The notes under the pieces: model-generated
Databases searched by the model: none
What the model was told of the DNA's origin: nothing
What the model saw: only the letters and a program-made list of their open reading frames with translations
Position numbers and translations under genes: made by a program
Part shown: positions 35,433 through 44,879 of the stretch, in pieces
Layout of the letters: every line of letters starts with the position of its first letter
How positions within the stretch are numbered: the first letter of the stretch is position 1
NCBI RefSeq assembly: GCF_018860525.1
Contig: NZ_JAHKPM010000029.1
Location: 62,001-126,000 of the forward strand
DNA length: 64,000 nucleotides
Reading direction: 5' to 3'
DNA from: Vibrio hepatarius
GTDB taxonomy: Bacteria > Pseudomonadota > Gammaproteobacteria > Enterobacterales > Vibrionaceae

Positions 35433-36650
35433 TTAAGCATTTTGCTTGTGTTTTGCTTTACAAACAGCAGCGGTAAATACCACATCGGTTGAGCTATTTA
35501 ATGCAGTTTCAGCTGAGTCTTGTACAACACCGATAATAAAGCCTACAGCGACTACTTGCATAGCGATCTCATTTGGAATGCCAAATAGGCCACATGCTAG
35601 TGGAATCAAAAGTAGCGATCCACCCGCAACCCCTGATGCTCCACATGCAGAAACGGCCGCAACAACGCTAAGGAGCAAAGCGGTAAGTATGTCAATTTCA
35701 ATGCCCATGGTGTGTACAGCTGCAAGTGTGAGTGTAGTAATGGTAATTGCCGCGCCAGCCATATTAATGGTTGCACCAAGTGGAATTGAAACTGAATAGG
35801 TATCTTCGTCAAGTTTTAGCTTTTCACATAAGGCCATATTGACAGGAATGTTCGCAGCACTTGAACGAGTAAAGAAAGCTGTCACGCCACTTTCGCGTAG
35901 ACATTGGAATACAAGTGGGTATGGATTTTCGCCCGTTTTAACCAACACGATAATTGGGTTAACTACTAAAGCGATGATAGCCATAGCGCCCAGTAAAACT
36001 GCAAGAAGTTGAGCGTAGCCTGCTAACGCATCAAAGCCAGTAGTTGCTAGAGTTGAAGACACAAGGCCAAAAATACCGAATGGTGCTAAACGAATAATAA
36101 AGCGAACAATTTGCGAAACGCCGTGGCTTAAGTCTTCAAAAACCGCTTTCGTGGTAGCTGAAGCATGATGCAAAGCTAAACCCAGACCAACGGCCCAAGC
36201 CAAAATGCCTATATAGTTGGCATCCATTAATGCATTCACTGGGTTGTCGACGATCTTAAATAGCAATGTATTCATGACCTCAGCGATACCTTGAGGTGGT
36301 GTTGCACCTTCAGCTCCAGAAACCAGTGTTAATGTGGTTGGGAACATGAAGCTTAATACGACGGCCGTTAGAGCTGCCGTAAAGGTACCAAATAGATACA
36401 ATATAACGATAGGGCGCATGTATGTATGTTGGTTTTTTTTCTGGTTGGCAATTGAAGCCGCAACTAGGATAAAAACAAGAATGGGGGCGACGGCTTTTAA
36501 AGCACCGACAAATAGACTTCCAAGTAAACCAACACTTTGTGCATATTCAGGAGAAATGGTGGCAAGACCTACACCGAGAACGATACCGGCTAAGATCTGT
36601 AACACCAAATTTCCACGCGCAAAGCGGGCAAATAAAGAGTTGTGTTGCAT
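35433..36650 (-). CDS. sstT: Serine/threonine:sodium symporter SstT
   Basis: 405-residue inner-membrane transporter of the dicarboxylate/amino acid:cation symporter family. It begins [21 protein letters not shown], the SstT opening. Family motifs include the serine-rich [14 protein letters not shown] re-entrant loop, the [15 protein letters not shown] motif and [19 protein letters not shown]. It imports serine and threonine with Na+. AGGGA lies 6 bases before the ATG, and a terminator follows. It is monocistronic. Confidence 0.95.
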   Translation of the reverse strand: MQHNSLFARFARGNLVLQILAGIVLGVGLATISPEYAQSVGLLGSLFVGALKAVAPILVFILVAASIANQKKNQHTYMRPIVILYLFGTFTAALTAVVLSFMFPTTLTLVSGAEGATPPQGIAEVMNTLLFKIVDNPVNALMDANYIGILAWAVGLGLALHHASATTKAVFEDLSHGVSQIVRFIIRLAPFGIFGLVSSTLATTGFDALAGYAQLLAVLLGAMAIIALVVNPIIVLVKTGENPYPLVFQCLRESGVTAFFTRSSAANIPVNMALCEKLKLDEDTYSVSIPLGATINMAGAAITITTLTLAAVHTMGIEIDILTALLLSVVAAVSACGASGVAGGSLLLIPLACGLFGIPNEIAMQVVAVGFIIGVVQDSAETALNSSTDVVFTAAVCKAKHKQNA

Positions 36651-37320
36651 AATGATCCCTGCAATGAATTGTTATATAAATTTCTGCGTGACCTCAGTTT
36701 TCGCTAACTGAGTGGGACAATACTAGCGTTTTGAAATAATGTGTCTAGGTTTAATTGACATGTAGCATGAAAATTCGGACATATATATAGGATGTTATTA
36801 AAAACCTCATGTTTAATGTTGTCGGTAGTGACTAATTCTATCTCAATTAGTCAACTTTTATCTTTAAATTTATTATGTTAGATACTTTTTGATAGCATGA
36901 TACAGACTCCAAGGCTCATTTGTGAGTATAGAAAAGTGTCTTGAATCATATCACTGGTTTTGATTGAAAATAAATTGAGATCAATAGCTTATATAAGCAC
37001 CGTCATATGGGCTAAAACACGATGTCTAGAATTAAGTATTATCGATTTATTTTAATACTTATGATGACAAGGGTATGCTTGCCCTCAGCTCTGACGAGGC
37101 AATATCGTTCTTTTTTATCGCTCCTGTCCGCCCTACCACCTTTATACACTACATTTCTTGAACTTTTATTTGAGTTTGTTTTTTAACCGAACTGGAATAG
37201 TAGAATAACCATTTCTATTTACCAACGAATTCAGTTTAGATGAGTGCTTAATTTTGTGGGTAAAGGCGAATTGGGTATACACTTTAAAGCACCAGTAGAC
37301 TTATTGTTTGGGCTGATATT
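36651..37320. other. Long intergenic region between sstT and a PilZ gene
   Basis: About 670 AT-rich bases between divergent genes. It contains the 25-base inverted repeat listed separately and a 54-codon ORF (37022-37186) without a ribosome-binding site that was not accepted. Otherwise only promoter-like AT-rich sequence was seen. Confidence 0.6.
36829..36853. repeat. Perfect 9-bp inverted repeat with 7-base spacer
   Basis: TGACTAATT (36829-36837) and AATTAGTCA (36845-36853) flank CTATCTC. The symmetry and size fit a dimeric regulator's operator (TetR- or MarR-like). It lies ~180 bases upstream of sstT and ~470 upstream of the PilZ gene. No regulator gene is adjacent. Confidence 0.5.
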
Positions 37321-38094
37321 ATGGCAGAGGAAAAGCCGAAAGAATCGGAAGAGGCAATAGAGCTTACATCCGGCGCAGGGCAACAACAGGCAGAGTTACC
37401 TTCCTCGGAAAGCATCTGCTATGGTGAGGATGTATTCAGTGATATAAGACCTTTGAGTGAAGTTGCTTTTTTTATCATGACTCCGACAGGGAAGACATTT
37501 AAAGGTAAAACCAAGTATGTAGGGTTACATTCCAATAACCTGATGCTTCTTGAAACACCTAATGCATCACCTAAGGAAATGGCGGTCTATTTTCAACGTG
37601 GGTTCCCTATTAAAGCTTGTGTGATCTCTGAATCTGGAGGTGGTGCTAGGATTTACTTCAAAAGTAAGGTTGAGTATGTACTTGAAGCGGGTGATAACAG
37701 TTTGTTTTTGATTTCTCTTCCCTTAGCGACTCAGGTTGCGTTTGGTCTTAGGGAAAGCGCTCGCTTGGAGTTGATTTTGGGCGGTGTACTTGCTCCTAAA
37801 AGTAATAAATTAAGTTGTCAGGTCCGCGATATTTCCAGTCAAGGTTGCCTTGTAGTATTAGAGAAAGATTTAACCAAGCATAAGGTGGGTGATGTCGTCT
37901 CATTGCGTATTGAAGATACCGGTGGGGAAGAATCAGTGTCTTCAGATATCCTTGAAGCGGTGGTTCGCAATGTTAAGACGACTGGTCGCTATAGTAAGAT
38001 TGGCGTCCAGTTTGAAGAGAATAGCCTAGAACCAGTAGCAAATTTAATCGATAACTTAAACTTCTGTCGTATGAGCCAAAAGTTCACTTTGTAG
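37321..38094 (+). CDS. PilZ-domain protein with YcgR-like N-terminal domain
   Basis: 257-residue cytoplasmic protein. After a Glu-rich start the N-terminal ~45-140 forms a β-rich PilZN/YcgR-like domain (TPTGKTFKGKTKYVGLHSNN). The PilZ domain follows with the Arg motif RESAR (~148) and DISSQG (~171), the two c-di-GMP-binding signatures, then a Lys/Asp-rich β-barrel. The Arg motif is RxxxR, so binding looks possible. It is homologous to the protein at 42616 (minus strand). Target unknown; motility, adhesion or polysaccharide control are typical roles. Confidence 0.82.
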   Translation: MAEEKPKESEEAIELTSGAGQQQAELPSSESICYGEDVFSDIRPLSEVAFFIMTPTGKTFKGKTKYVGLHSNNLMLLETPNASPKEMAVYFQRGFPIKACVISESGGGARIYFKSKVEYVLEAGDNSLFLISLPLATQVAFGLRESARLELILGGVLAPKSNKLSCQVRDISSQGCLVVLEKDLTKHKVGDVVSLRIEDTGGEESVSSDILEAVVRNVKTTGRYSKIGVQFEENSLEPVANLIDNLNFCRMSQKFTL

Positions 38095-38155
38095 TAAATT
38101 TTTTGTGTAGTGCCTTTGCGGTTGAAAGTGGGCAATACTTTTTTGAGTTAGCTGA

Positions 38156-38188
38156 CTTAAACCCGACGCTACTGGCATCGGGTTTAAG
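38156..38188. terminator. Hairpin between convergent PilZ and nagB genes
   Basis: A perfect 11-bp stem, CTTAAACCCGA with TCGGGTTTAAG, around an 11-base loop. No clear T run follows on either strand, but the position between two convergent stop codons suggests a shared terminator. Confidence 0.55.
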
Positions 38189-38197
38189 AACTTTGTC

Positions 38198-38998
38198 TCA
38201 AAACCCTTTGATATTGTTTGCTTCTAGTTCGGTGAAATACTTCACCGTTTTTACTTTTAGTTCTTGCGTTGAAGGCTCATCACAAACAATGACTGACTTA
38301 GGATGAAGTTGCAGGGCAGATACTGTCCAGAGATGATTGACACATCCTTCGACGGCGGCTTCTAATGCGAGAGCTTTATTGTGTCCTGTAACCAAAATCA
38401 TAATTTCTTCGGCATCGAGAAGTGTTCCCACCCCTATTGTTAAAGCATACTTAGGAACTTGTTTAATATCTCCTTCGAAGAAGCGAGAGTTTGCAATACG
38501 AGTATCTTCAGTGAGGGTTTTGATACGAGTACGGGAAGAGAGCGAGGAAGCGGGTTCGTTAAATGCAATGTGGCCATCATTACCTACACCACCCATAAAA
38601 AGATTAATCCGGCCGTAGGACTTAATTTTGTGTTCGTAACGCTGGCATTCAGCTTCATGATCAGCAGTGTTACCATCCAGAAGGTTAATGTTTTTTTCTT
38701 CAATATCAATATGATCAAAAAAATTCTTATACATAAACGACCGATAAGATTCAGGGTGATCTGCTGGTATGTCTATATACTCATCCATATTGAAGGTAAC
38801 GACATGTTTGAAGCTAACTTCGCCTAAGTTATAGAGTTCAATAAGTGCTTTATAAGTTGCTAGTGGCGTACCACCTGTTGGTAAGCCTAATACAAAGGGA
38901 CGTTCTTCCGATGGCTGAAAGTAGTTAATGCGTTTGGCAATATGAGCTGCAGCCCACTGACCAACTTGGGCTGCTTTGAGTAACGGGATGAGTCTCAT
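38198..38998 (-). CDS. nagB: Glucosamine-6-phosphate deaminase NagB
   Basis: 266-residue enzyme, exactly the E. coli length. It converts glucosamine-6-phosphate to fructose-6-phosphate and ammonia in amino-sugar catabolism, e.g. from chitin. Motifs include [20 protein letters not shown] (phosphate site), [20 protein letters not shown] with catalytic Asp, [20 protein letters not shown] with the His/Glu dyad, and [10 protein letters not shown]. The late [16 protein letters not shown] is the allosteric-site region. A candidate NagC operator lies 39 bases upstream. There is no nagA or nagE beside it. Confidence 0.95.
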   Translation of the reverse strand: MRLIPLLKAAQVGQWAAAHIAKRINYFQPSEERPFVLGLPTGGTPLATYKALIELYNLGEVSFKHVVTFNMDEYIDIPADHPESYRSFMYKNFFDHIDIEEKNINLLDGNTADHEAECQRYEHKIKSYGRINLFMGGVGNDGHIAFNEPASSLSSRTRIKTLTEDTRIANSRFFEGDIKQVPKYALTIGVGTLLDAEEIMILVTGHNKALALEAAVEGCVNHLWTVSALQLHPKSVIVCDEPSTQELKVKTVKYFTELEANNIKGF

Positions 38999-39366
38999 TG
39001 GTTACCTCTAATAATGAAAATTAGTGCTTTTGCTTGTTATTTTTCATTATAAAATAAGTTACTCCGTGCGGCTATTGTTTTTGGTCAATTTTGCTTTTCA
39101 TTTTTGATTTTTAAACGTCTTTAAAGCTTTTATTCGTCTTTTAAGTAATGAACCCTAGATAGTATTCAACGTTTATCTACAAAAATTTCTTTCAAGAAAT
39201 AAGGTCTGATGTTTGATCTTGTTACCGATGTTTTATTTTTAATCATCAACTAATCCTCTGAGTACTGTACACTTAGATAAGGATAAAAATGCGTCGATCC
39301 CAATATTGAGTGGGGTGACTGGGATAGAAACCAGTAGAGCTGGTGAAAGGCAATGAAAGTAAACAG
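38999..39366. other. Divergent intergenic region of nagB and the Sel1-repeat gene
   Basis: About 370 AT-rich bases holding the candidate NagC operator. The last ~150 bases before the plus-strand gene show no ORF or strong hairpin that I could recognise. Confidence 0.5.
39037..39057. promoter_or_regulatory. Candidate NagC/Mlc-type operator upstream of nagB
   Basis: TTATTTT (39037-39043), 7-base centre, AAAATAA (39051-39057): a perfect palindrome of the AT-rich NagC/Mlc type. It is 39 bases upstream of the nagB start, suitable for repression relieved by N-acetylglucosamine-6-phosphate. Confidence 0.5.
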
Positions 39367-40497
39367 ATGAATTTAATTGGAATCGCTATTGGCGCAACGG
39401 GTTTGTTACTACTTGGCTCCTTTATTTGGATGTTAGTACTACAAATGCGTAAAAAAAGGCTAGAAGAGCAGCGTATAGAGCGAAGTATCGCTAAACGTAA
39501 AGCCCTTGAAAACAACCGTCAGCAGGAAGAAAAAGACCGAGTGAAAAAAGCAGAAGGAGGCGATATCACAACGATCCTATTCCTCGCGAAAGAAGCAGAG
39601 AGAATGAATCAGAAAGACGCAGTGTATTGGTATACTAAAGCGGCACAGCTCGATAATGTTAATGGTATGTGTGGTATTGTGCGCCTTAGTGAAAAATTTA
39701 ACGATGCGGTATTAAATGAGCAGGCTAAATTTTGGCAAGTATGTATTAAAGCTCTTGAGGGTAGCCTACCCGATAAATATGAAATGGCGATAGCCTTGTT
39801 TAATGGTTTGGGTACTGATCAGGATGTTGAGAAGGCCCTAAAAGTGATGATGCAGGCTGCTGACCATAATTTTGTTAATGCTCAGTTATTTTTAGGTGAG
39901 TGGTTTGTTTCACCAAAAAACACCAACCCCAAGCCGAACCTGTCTACTGAGTATTACCAGAAAGCTGCTGCTATGCGAAGCAATGAAGGGCGATTGAAAC
40001 TTGGCCTAAATTATATTCATGGTGTAGGGGTCTCAGCGAATTCTCTTAAAGGTTGCTACTGGATGGAACGTGCAGCAGAAAAAGGTTATACAGAAGCAAT
40101 GTATAAGGTTGCTGAAGAATGGATGAAGAAGCCACCAGATGGCGAATCAGTGGCGTATATTTGGCTATTTATTGCTGCTCAACTTGGCCATAATCAATCC
40201 GCGGGCTTACGCGATCAAATTGCTCTCAATATTGGTGTCGATACTGTAGTAGGCTTGCAATCTTTGGCAAAACCGATTTTGAAAAAAATCTCAGAAAACA
40301 AAGTTGGAAAGCATTCGGTTATTAAAGCGCTGAACAAACTCTATAAGCGAGGTATTTTGCTAGAAGAACAAGATATTTTGCAGCATCAAGAGACAGAATC
40401 CGAAACGCTTCAGGAAACAGATCCTACAGCAGCTGCTAGCGATGAGATCGAATCTACGGCAACGCCCGTTGAACAAAAGCCCGATATTGCTCAGTAA
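39367..40497 (+). CDS. Membrane-anchored Sel1-repeat (TPR-like) protein
   Basis: 376-residue protein with one N-terminal membrane helix (LIGIAIGATGLLLLGSFIWML) followed by a basic coiled segment (QMRKKRLEEQRIERSIAKRK). Sel1/TPR-like helical repeats cover ~65-290, with units such as KDAVYWYTKAAQLDNVNG, EKALKVMMQAADHNFVNAQ, GCYWMERAAEKGYTEAMYK and AYIWLFIAAQLGHNQSAG. The C-terminus is Glu/Thr-rich. ATG 39367 begins directly with the anchor; a GTG eight codons upstream (39343) is an alternative start. Such proteins scaffold envelope complexes; no specific role is known. Confidence 0.75.
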   Translation: MNLIGIAIGATGLLLLGSFIWMLVLQMRKKRLEEQRIERSIAKRKALENNRQQEEKDRVKKAEGGDITTILFLAKEAERMNQKDAVYWYTKAAQLDNVNGMCGIVRLSEKFNDAVLNEQAKFWQVCIKALEGSLPDKYEMAIALFNGLGTDQDVEKALKVMMQAADHNFVNAQLFLGEWFVSPKNTNPKPNLSTEYYQKAAAMRSNEGRLKLGLNYIHGVGVSANSLKGCYWMERAAEKGYTEAMYKVAEEWMKKPPDGESVAYIWLFIAAQLGHNQSAGLRDQIALNIGVDTVVGLQSLAKPILKKISENKVGKHSVIKALNKLYKRGILLEEQDILQHQETESETLQETDPTAAASDEIESTATPVEQKPDIAQ

Positions 40498-40650
40498 ATA
40501 TAGATAAGACCGAAAGGGAGCTCAGTGACTATAAAAGGTGGATAAACCCAAAATACCGAGTCTTGTGTACACTGGCCTAGTAGTGACTTTTGATTGATTA
40601 TCATTTAAAACTCCCCCACATTAAACGCAAACTATTGAAAGAGGTAAACC

Positions 40651-41547
40651 ATGTCGACTACAAGTTTTTTGCGTTTAATCTGTCTTGCCGCTATTTGGGG
40701 TAGTTCGTTCCTTTTCATGAAAATTTCAACCTACACCTTTGGCCCAGCATACCTCATAGAATTTAGAGTGGGTTTTGCCGCGTTGAGTTTATTTCTTATC
40801 TCTATCTATCTACGTAAGAAGCTTGCTTTTATAGGTCACTTTAAGCATTTCATGATTATTGGTTTGTTTAATTCAGCCTTGCCATTTCTGCTATTTGCTT
40901 ATGCAGCACAGACTTTAAATGCTTCTACACTATCAGTGCTTAACTCTACAGCGGCAATTTGGGGGGCTTTAATTGGTATTTTTTGGCACAACGCCATTTT
41001 GACTGCTAAAGCTATGCTTGGCATGCTCATGGGAGTGATAGGAGTTGTCGTTCTTGTTGGTTGGGATGCCGTTAATATTGGGCTTGAGGCCGTCTTACCT
41101 ATCGCGGCAGGTGTTATGGCTGCATGTAGTTATGGGATTGCAACCAATTACACTAAAACCGCTCCTAATATTAATGCTTTTGAAAATGCTCATGGCAATA
41201 TGTGGGCAGCTGTCATCTGGATACTCCCCTTGTTGCCTTTTGTTCCTATGCAGGGTGAGCCTACTTCAAAAGAAATGTTGTCTGTCTTAGTATTAGGCGT
41301 AGTGTGTACAGCTATCGCTTATTTGCTTTACTTTCGATTGGTGGTTGATGAGGGAGCGGCATCTGCTCTGTCCGTTACTTTTCTTATTCCGGTGTTCGGT
41401 ATTTTATGGGGAGCTTTAGTCCTTGATGAGCCCATTGGAATGAACACTTTTGTGGGAACTTTTCTAGTGTTGGCCGGAACTATGTTGGTCACGGGGTTTT
41501 CGCCTGCTCAACTTGTTAGAAAAAGACCAAGGGTTGAGCAGGTTTAG
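40651..41547 (+). CDS. EamA/DMT-family transporter
   Basis: 298-residue inner-membrane protein with ten predicted helices in two EamA repeats. It opens RLICLAAIWGSSFLFMKIS, the EamA start, and the second repeat contains AYLLYFRLVVDEGAASALSV and FLIPVFGILWGALVLDEPI, the conserved DMT motif. Family members export amino acids, metabolites or drugs. AGAGG precedes the ATG. The substrate is unknown. It is convergent with the next gene. Confidence 0.88.
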   Translation: MSTTSFLRLICLAAIWGSSFLFMKISTYTFGPAYLIEFRVGFAALSLFLISIYLRKKLAFIGHFKHFMIIGLFNSALPFLLFAYAAQTLNASTLSVLNSTAAIWGALIGIFWHNAILTAKAMLGMLMGVIGVVVLVGWDAVNIGLEAVLPIAAGVMAACSYGIATNYTKTAPNINAFENAHGNMWAAVIWILPLLPFVPMQGEPTSKEMLSVLVLGVVCTAIAYLLYFRLVVDEGAASALSVTFLIPVFGILWGALVLDEPIGMNTFVGTFLVLAGTMLVTGFSPAQLVRKRPRVEQV

Positions 41548-41566
41548 GTACAAATTGCTAATACTA

Positions 41567-42025
41567 TTAACCGAGTTCTAAGGTCATAAAGTTACTGTTA
41601 GGGTCAGGTTGATAGTTTGCAAATGGAGAACAATATTTAAAACCAAATTTTTTATATAGTTCTCGCGCTGGCTTAAAGAAGGACATTGATCCCGTCTCAA
41701 GGCTAATTCTTTGATATCCATCATTTTTCGCTTGAACAATGATATGTAACAGTAATGCTGATGCAACACCCTGATTACGAGCTTCTGAGACGGTGCGCAT
41801 TGTTTTTAGCTCTACATGTAATTCAGAAATTGGTTTGATTGCTGCGCAGCCAAGTAACTCATTTTCTTTCCAACTGGTCCAAAATATAGTTTCTGGATGT
41901 TGCAACTCTTCTCTGTTTAACGCGTGTACACTTTCTGGTGGTGATGTAGCATTCATATCGTCCATGTGCTCTTTGAGTAGCTTTGCCACCGCAGGATGGC
42001 CTAGTTTATCTACTTTAATTTGCAT
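41567..42025 (-). CDS. GNAT-family N-acetyltransferase
   Basis: 152-residue acetyl-CoA-dependent transferase. The acetyl-CoA site is in MRTVSEARNQGVASALLLHI (RxxGxA signature), followed by GYQRISLETGSM and ARELYKKFGFKYC, the usual GNAT ending. ATG 42025 has AAGGG six bases upstream; an ATG 12 codons earlier is possible but adds a region atypical for the family. The substrate is unknown; small molecules or protein N-termini are common. Confidence 0.85.
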   Translation of the reverse strand: MQIKVDKLGHPAVAKLLKEHMDDMNATSPPESVHALNREELQHPETIFWTSWKENELLGCAAIKPISELHVELKTMRTVSEARNQGVASALLLHIIVQAKNDGYQRISLETGSMSFFKPARELYKKFGFKYCSPFANYQPDPNSNFMTLELG

Positions 42026-42061
42026 TCCTTGCCCTTGCAGATGATTTAAAATGTATCTCAT

Positions 42062-42615
42062 TCTGCATCATAGACTTTTTGAATACAAATGATCTCATGC
42101 TTGCATATGTGAGATGCCTCTAACTACTGATTGCAGTATGGTGATTTGTATAACAAAGCGCTGGATCTCATAAATAACAATTCAGTAGCTTCATTTTTCA
42201 TTTTTCATTATTCATTGATGATTGATTCGAATCTCATAAATTAATCTTATAGTTCGACTTCTCAAAACTACACCATTTGTTTTTACAATGAATAATATGG
42301 CGTGCGCAGTGAGATGAAAGAAGTAAGCTTTTGAGCGATAAGTAAACTATTGATAAAAATGCCTATCAACAACAAAGTACGGGTAACCTTTTCCTGTTTG
42401 CAATCATAGTAGGCATTATAACTGGCAGTTTTTTACTCTGTAATAAAGCGAGTTGAGATGACTTCCAGCTCACATTTGACAACTAAAAACAAGATAGTCC
42501 ACCTCTTAAGACCAACAAAATGAAGTTGTAAATGATATAGCTTCTGACTCTTTTTGGGCACACTTAACACACTAAAATTAATTTGATACTGATTCTGGTT
42601 AGAGGATAAGTGATT
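42062..42615. other. Intergenic region between convergent/divergent genes, nothing recognised
   Basis: About 550 AT-rich bases between the GNAT and second PilZ genes, both on the minus strand. Some simple TTTTTCATT-type short repeats occur near 42190. No ORF with a ribosome-binding site or strong hairpin was found. Confidence 0.5.
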
Positions 42616-43347
42616 TCACCTCAAGATAAGCTTATTACCGCTGAACTTAAGTTTAGAAAGGAGTTGCTTTGAGGCATCAATTCCTTTTTCATCAAATTCT
42701 ATACCATAGCTTGCGTAGTGGACTGAACTTTGGGAGTTGCGCACTTGGCCAGTGAGTGACTGAAATTGATGTTTTTTCGCAAGAGCTTCATGGATACACA
42801 AGGAAATCTCATCACCGACTTGGAACGCTTTACTTAAAGGTGGGGTGACGAATCGGCAACCATGTACAGAAAGATCCCGCATTTGACATTCCAATTTAAC
42901 ACCCTGAGATGTAACACTTGCGGGGAGATCAATACTATATCTAGGTTCTCTACGCAGTTGGTTGACCTGCATAGTATTTGGGATGTTGAAGGCGATGATA
43001 GGGATTGGATTAGATAAAATGTATTCTAGCTGGGTCTTAAATGAAACTAAAGCGCCTTCACCTCTAGGAGAAATGGCTCGTATTGTCGCCCAAAAACCAG
43101 ATTGGAAGAAAAATCCGGTGTCTTCGATGGATAAATTTGGTAGCTCGGCCAGAATTAGGTTGTGTGAATGGGCACCAATGAATAAAGTTTTACAGCTGAA
43201 GGCTCGGCCTACTGGTGTGGTAATGGTGACAGTTAGCTCACCACCGTGCTCTAACATCCCTAGAGCATCTGTACTATTGATTGATGTGAATCCTTTTTCC
43301 ATATGTTTTGAGACCTGCTCTGAATGATCTTCTTCCTTTGTATCCAT
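42616..43347 (-). CDS. PilZ-domain protein with YcgR-like N-terminal domain
   Basis: 243-residue homologue of the PilZ protein at 37321. It has the same order: charged N-terminus, β-rich PilZN-like part (TTPVGRAFSCKTLFIGAHSHN), then PilZ with RREPR (~138), a strong RxxxR c-di-GMP motif, and DLSVHG (~168). The canonical RRxxR and DxSxxG motifs are better preserved here than in the other copy. GGAGG lies four bases before the ATG. It is likely a cytoplasmic c-di-GMP receptor with unknown partner. Confidence 0.85.
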   Translation of the reverse strand: MDTKEEDHSEQVSKHMEKGFTSINSTDALGMLEHGGELTVTITTPVGRAFSCKTLFIGAHSHNLILAELPNLSIEDTGFFFQSGFWATIRAISPRGEGALVSFKTQLEYILSNPIPIIAFNIPNTMQVNQLRREPRYSIDLPASVTSQGVKLECQMRDLSVHGCRFVTPPLSKAFQVGDEISLCIHEALAKKHQFQSLTGQVRNSQSSVHYASYGIEFDEKGIDASKQLLSKLKFSGNKLILR

Positions 43348-43601
43348 CTAGCCTCCAACATTACGACATCGCTATTGATGATATTATAATTATAAGTGTC
43401 TCTAGTCAAAGTTGGAATGGTCATTTATTAAACTTATTTGCTACATGATTTCAGTGTTGAACGGAAGATCTCTATATTTCCATTAACTTATGCAATAGGT
43501 AGGTATGCATTTTTGTTTCAAGCGTGAATGAATTGTAAATAAATTTGTCTATTATTCCGGATAGATTTAAGGTAAGTGTGTTGCTCTATAAGGATTTAAT
43601 C

Positions 43602-44780
43602 ATGACGCACTCTGCGGGTTGGAAAACGCCTCAAAACTTTTTAATTATTATCTCTATTGTGGTTCCTATTGCTTTTTCGAGTTGGATGGCATTACTGAAC
43701 AACTTTGTTATTGAACGCGCTAATTTTGATGGGTCGGATATTGGGCTTTTGCAAAGTGTGCGTGAAATCCCTGGATTTCTGGCGTTTACCGCTGTGTTTG
43801 TATTGCTCTTTATACGCGAGCAGAGATTTATGTTGCTTGCGCTTGGCGCTTTAACCATAGGTACTGCTATTACCGGTTTTTTTCCTTCTTTATTCGGGCT
43901 TTTACTTACCACTCTATTGATGTCGACGGGGTTTCATTACTTTGAAACCTTAAAGCAGTCGTTATCTTTGCAGTGGCTATCAAAGGATGAAGCACCGGAA
44001 ATGTTGGGTAAATTTATCTCGGTTGGTGCACTGGCTTCTTTATTTACTTATGGGGCGCTTTGGGTATGTTTACAGGTTTTTAAAATGGATTACCAATGGG
44101 TCTATCTGACTTTTGGTGGTGTCGGTTTTACGCTGGTTGTTTGGATGGCATTTGCATTTCCTCAGTTCAAAACCGAGACTCAGCAAAACAAAAAACTGTT
44201 ACTAAGAAAAAGATACTGGCTGTATTATGCTTTGACCTTTATGAGTGGCGCTCGCAGACAGATTTTTACGGTATTTGCTGGTTTCTTGATGGTCGAAAAG
44301 TTTGGTTATTCAGTAGCTGATATAACGCTACTTTTCTTAATTAATTATTTATTCAATTTTCTATTTGCCAAAAAGATTGGCAAGTATATAGGTAAAGTTG
44401 GTGAGCGTAAGGCACTGATGTTTGAATATATTGGATTAATTGGTGTATTTATTGGTTACGCATTGGTACAGAATGCGGAATGGGCTGCGGCTTTGTATGT
44501 TATTGATCATTTATTTTTTGCTTTGGCATTGGCGATTAAAACCTATTTGCAGAAAATTGCTGATCCAGCAGATATGGCTTCTACAGCAGGCGTTTCATTT
44601 ACCATTAATCACATTGCTGCGGTATTTATTCCAGTCTCATTTGGTTTTATTTGGCTTGTATCGCCTGCGGCAGTTTTCTATATAGGTGCTATGATGGCTG
44701 TTATCTCATTAGTGTTATCTCTTAATATTCCTGCCAAGCCGGAAGAAGGGAATGAAGTGCGGATTTTACGTTGGGGCTAA
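43602..44780 (+). CDS. Major facilitator superfamily transporter
   Basis: 392-residue inner-membrane protein with about 12 hydrophobic helices in two halves. The first starts LIIISIVVPIAFSSWMALLN and the second RKRYWLYYALTFMSGARRQI. ATG 43602 has AAGGA upstream and starts just before the first helix; ATG codons further upstream are unsupported. No typical sugar or drug motif stands out. It may belong to the MFS subgroup found in marine gammaproteobacteria without known substrate. It is followed by a weak hairpin and an RNA methyltransferase gene. Confidence 0.82.
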   Translation: MTHSAGWKTPQNFLIIISIVVPIAFSSWMALLNNFVIERANFDGSDIGLLQSVREIPGFLAFTAVFVLLFIREQRFMLLALGALTIGTAITGFFPSLFGLLLTTLLMSTGFHYFETLKQSLSLQWLSKDEAPEMLGKFISVGALASLFTYGALWVCLQVFKMDYQWVYLTFGGVGFTLVVWMAFAFPQFKTETQQNKKLLLRKRYWLYYALTFMSGARRQIFTVFAGFLMVEKFGYSVADITLLFLINYLFNFLFAKKIGKYIGKVGERKALMFEYIGLIGVFIGYALVQNAEWAAALYVIDHLFFALALAIKTYLQKIADPADMASTAGVSFTINHIAAVFIPVSFGFIWLVSPAAVFYIGAMMAVISLVLSLNIPAKPEEGNEVRILRWG

Positions 44781-44784
44781 GGTT

Positions 44785-44805
44785 GGCTTCTTTGAAAGCC
44801 TCTTT
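44785..44805 (+). terminator. Weak hairpin after the MFS gene
   Basis: GGCTT (44785-44789) and AAGCC (44796-44800) with a 6-base loop, followed by TCTTT. Short stem, so only a tentative terminator. A second small hairpin GGGG-ATTA-CCCC with TTT lies at 44850-44864. Confidence 0.35.
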
Positions 44806-44879
44806 AGCTCTTATGTGCTTTATTCTATAATCCCGCACGTGTTTTAGTAGGGGATTACCCCTTTCATCTTGGGTAGATT

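Noticed and set aside
37090..37150. Possible riboswitch-like segment upstream of the PilZ gene
   Set aside because: GC-richer than its surroundings, but I could not build a consistent paired structure or match a known class.
37022..37186. A 54-codon ORF starting MSRIKYYRFILILMM in the sstT-PilZ gap
   Set aside because: No ribosome-binding site, odd composition after the hydrophobic start, and no recognisable similarity.
42180..42240. Short TTTTTCATT/ATTGATGATT repeats suggesting a tandem repeat or attachment site
   Set aside because: Units are short, imperfect and of the kind expected by chance in AT-rich DNA.
43602..44780. MFS gene as a SetA-type sugar efflux partner of sgrR
   Set aside because: It is more than 36 kb away from sgrR and shows no SetA-specific motif.
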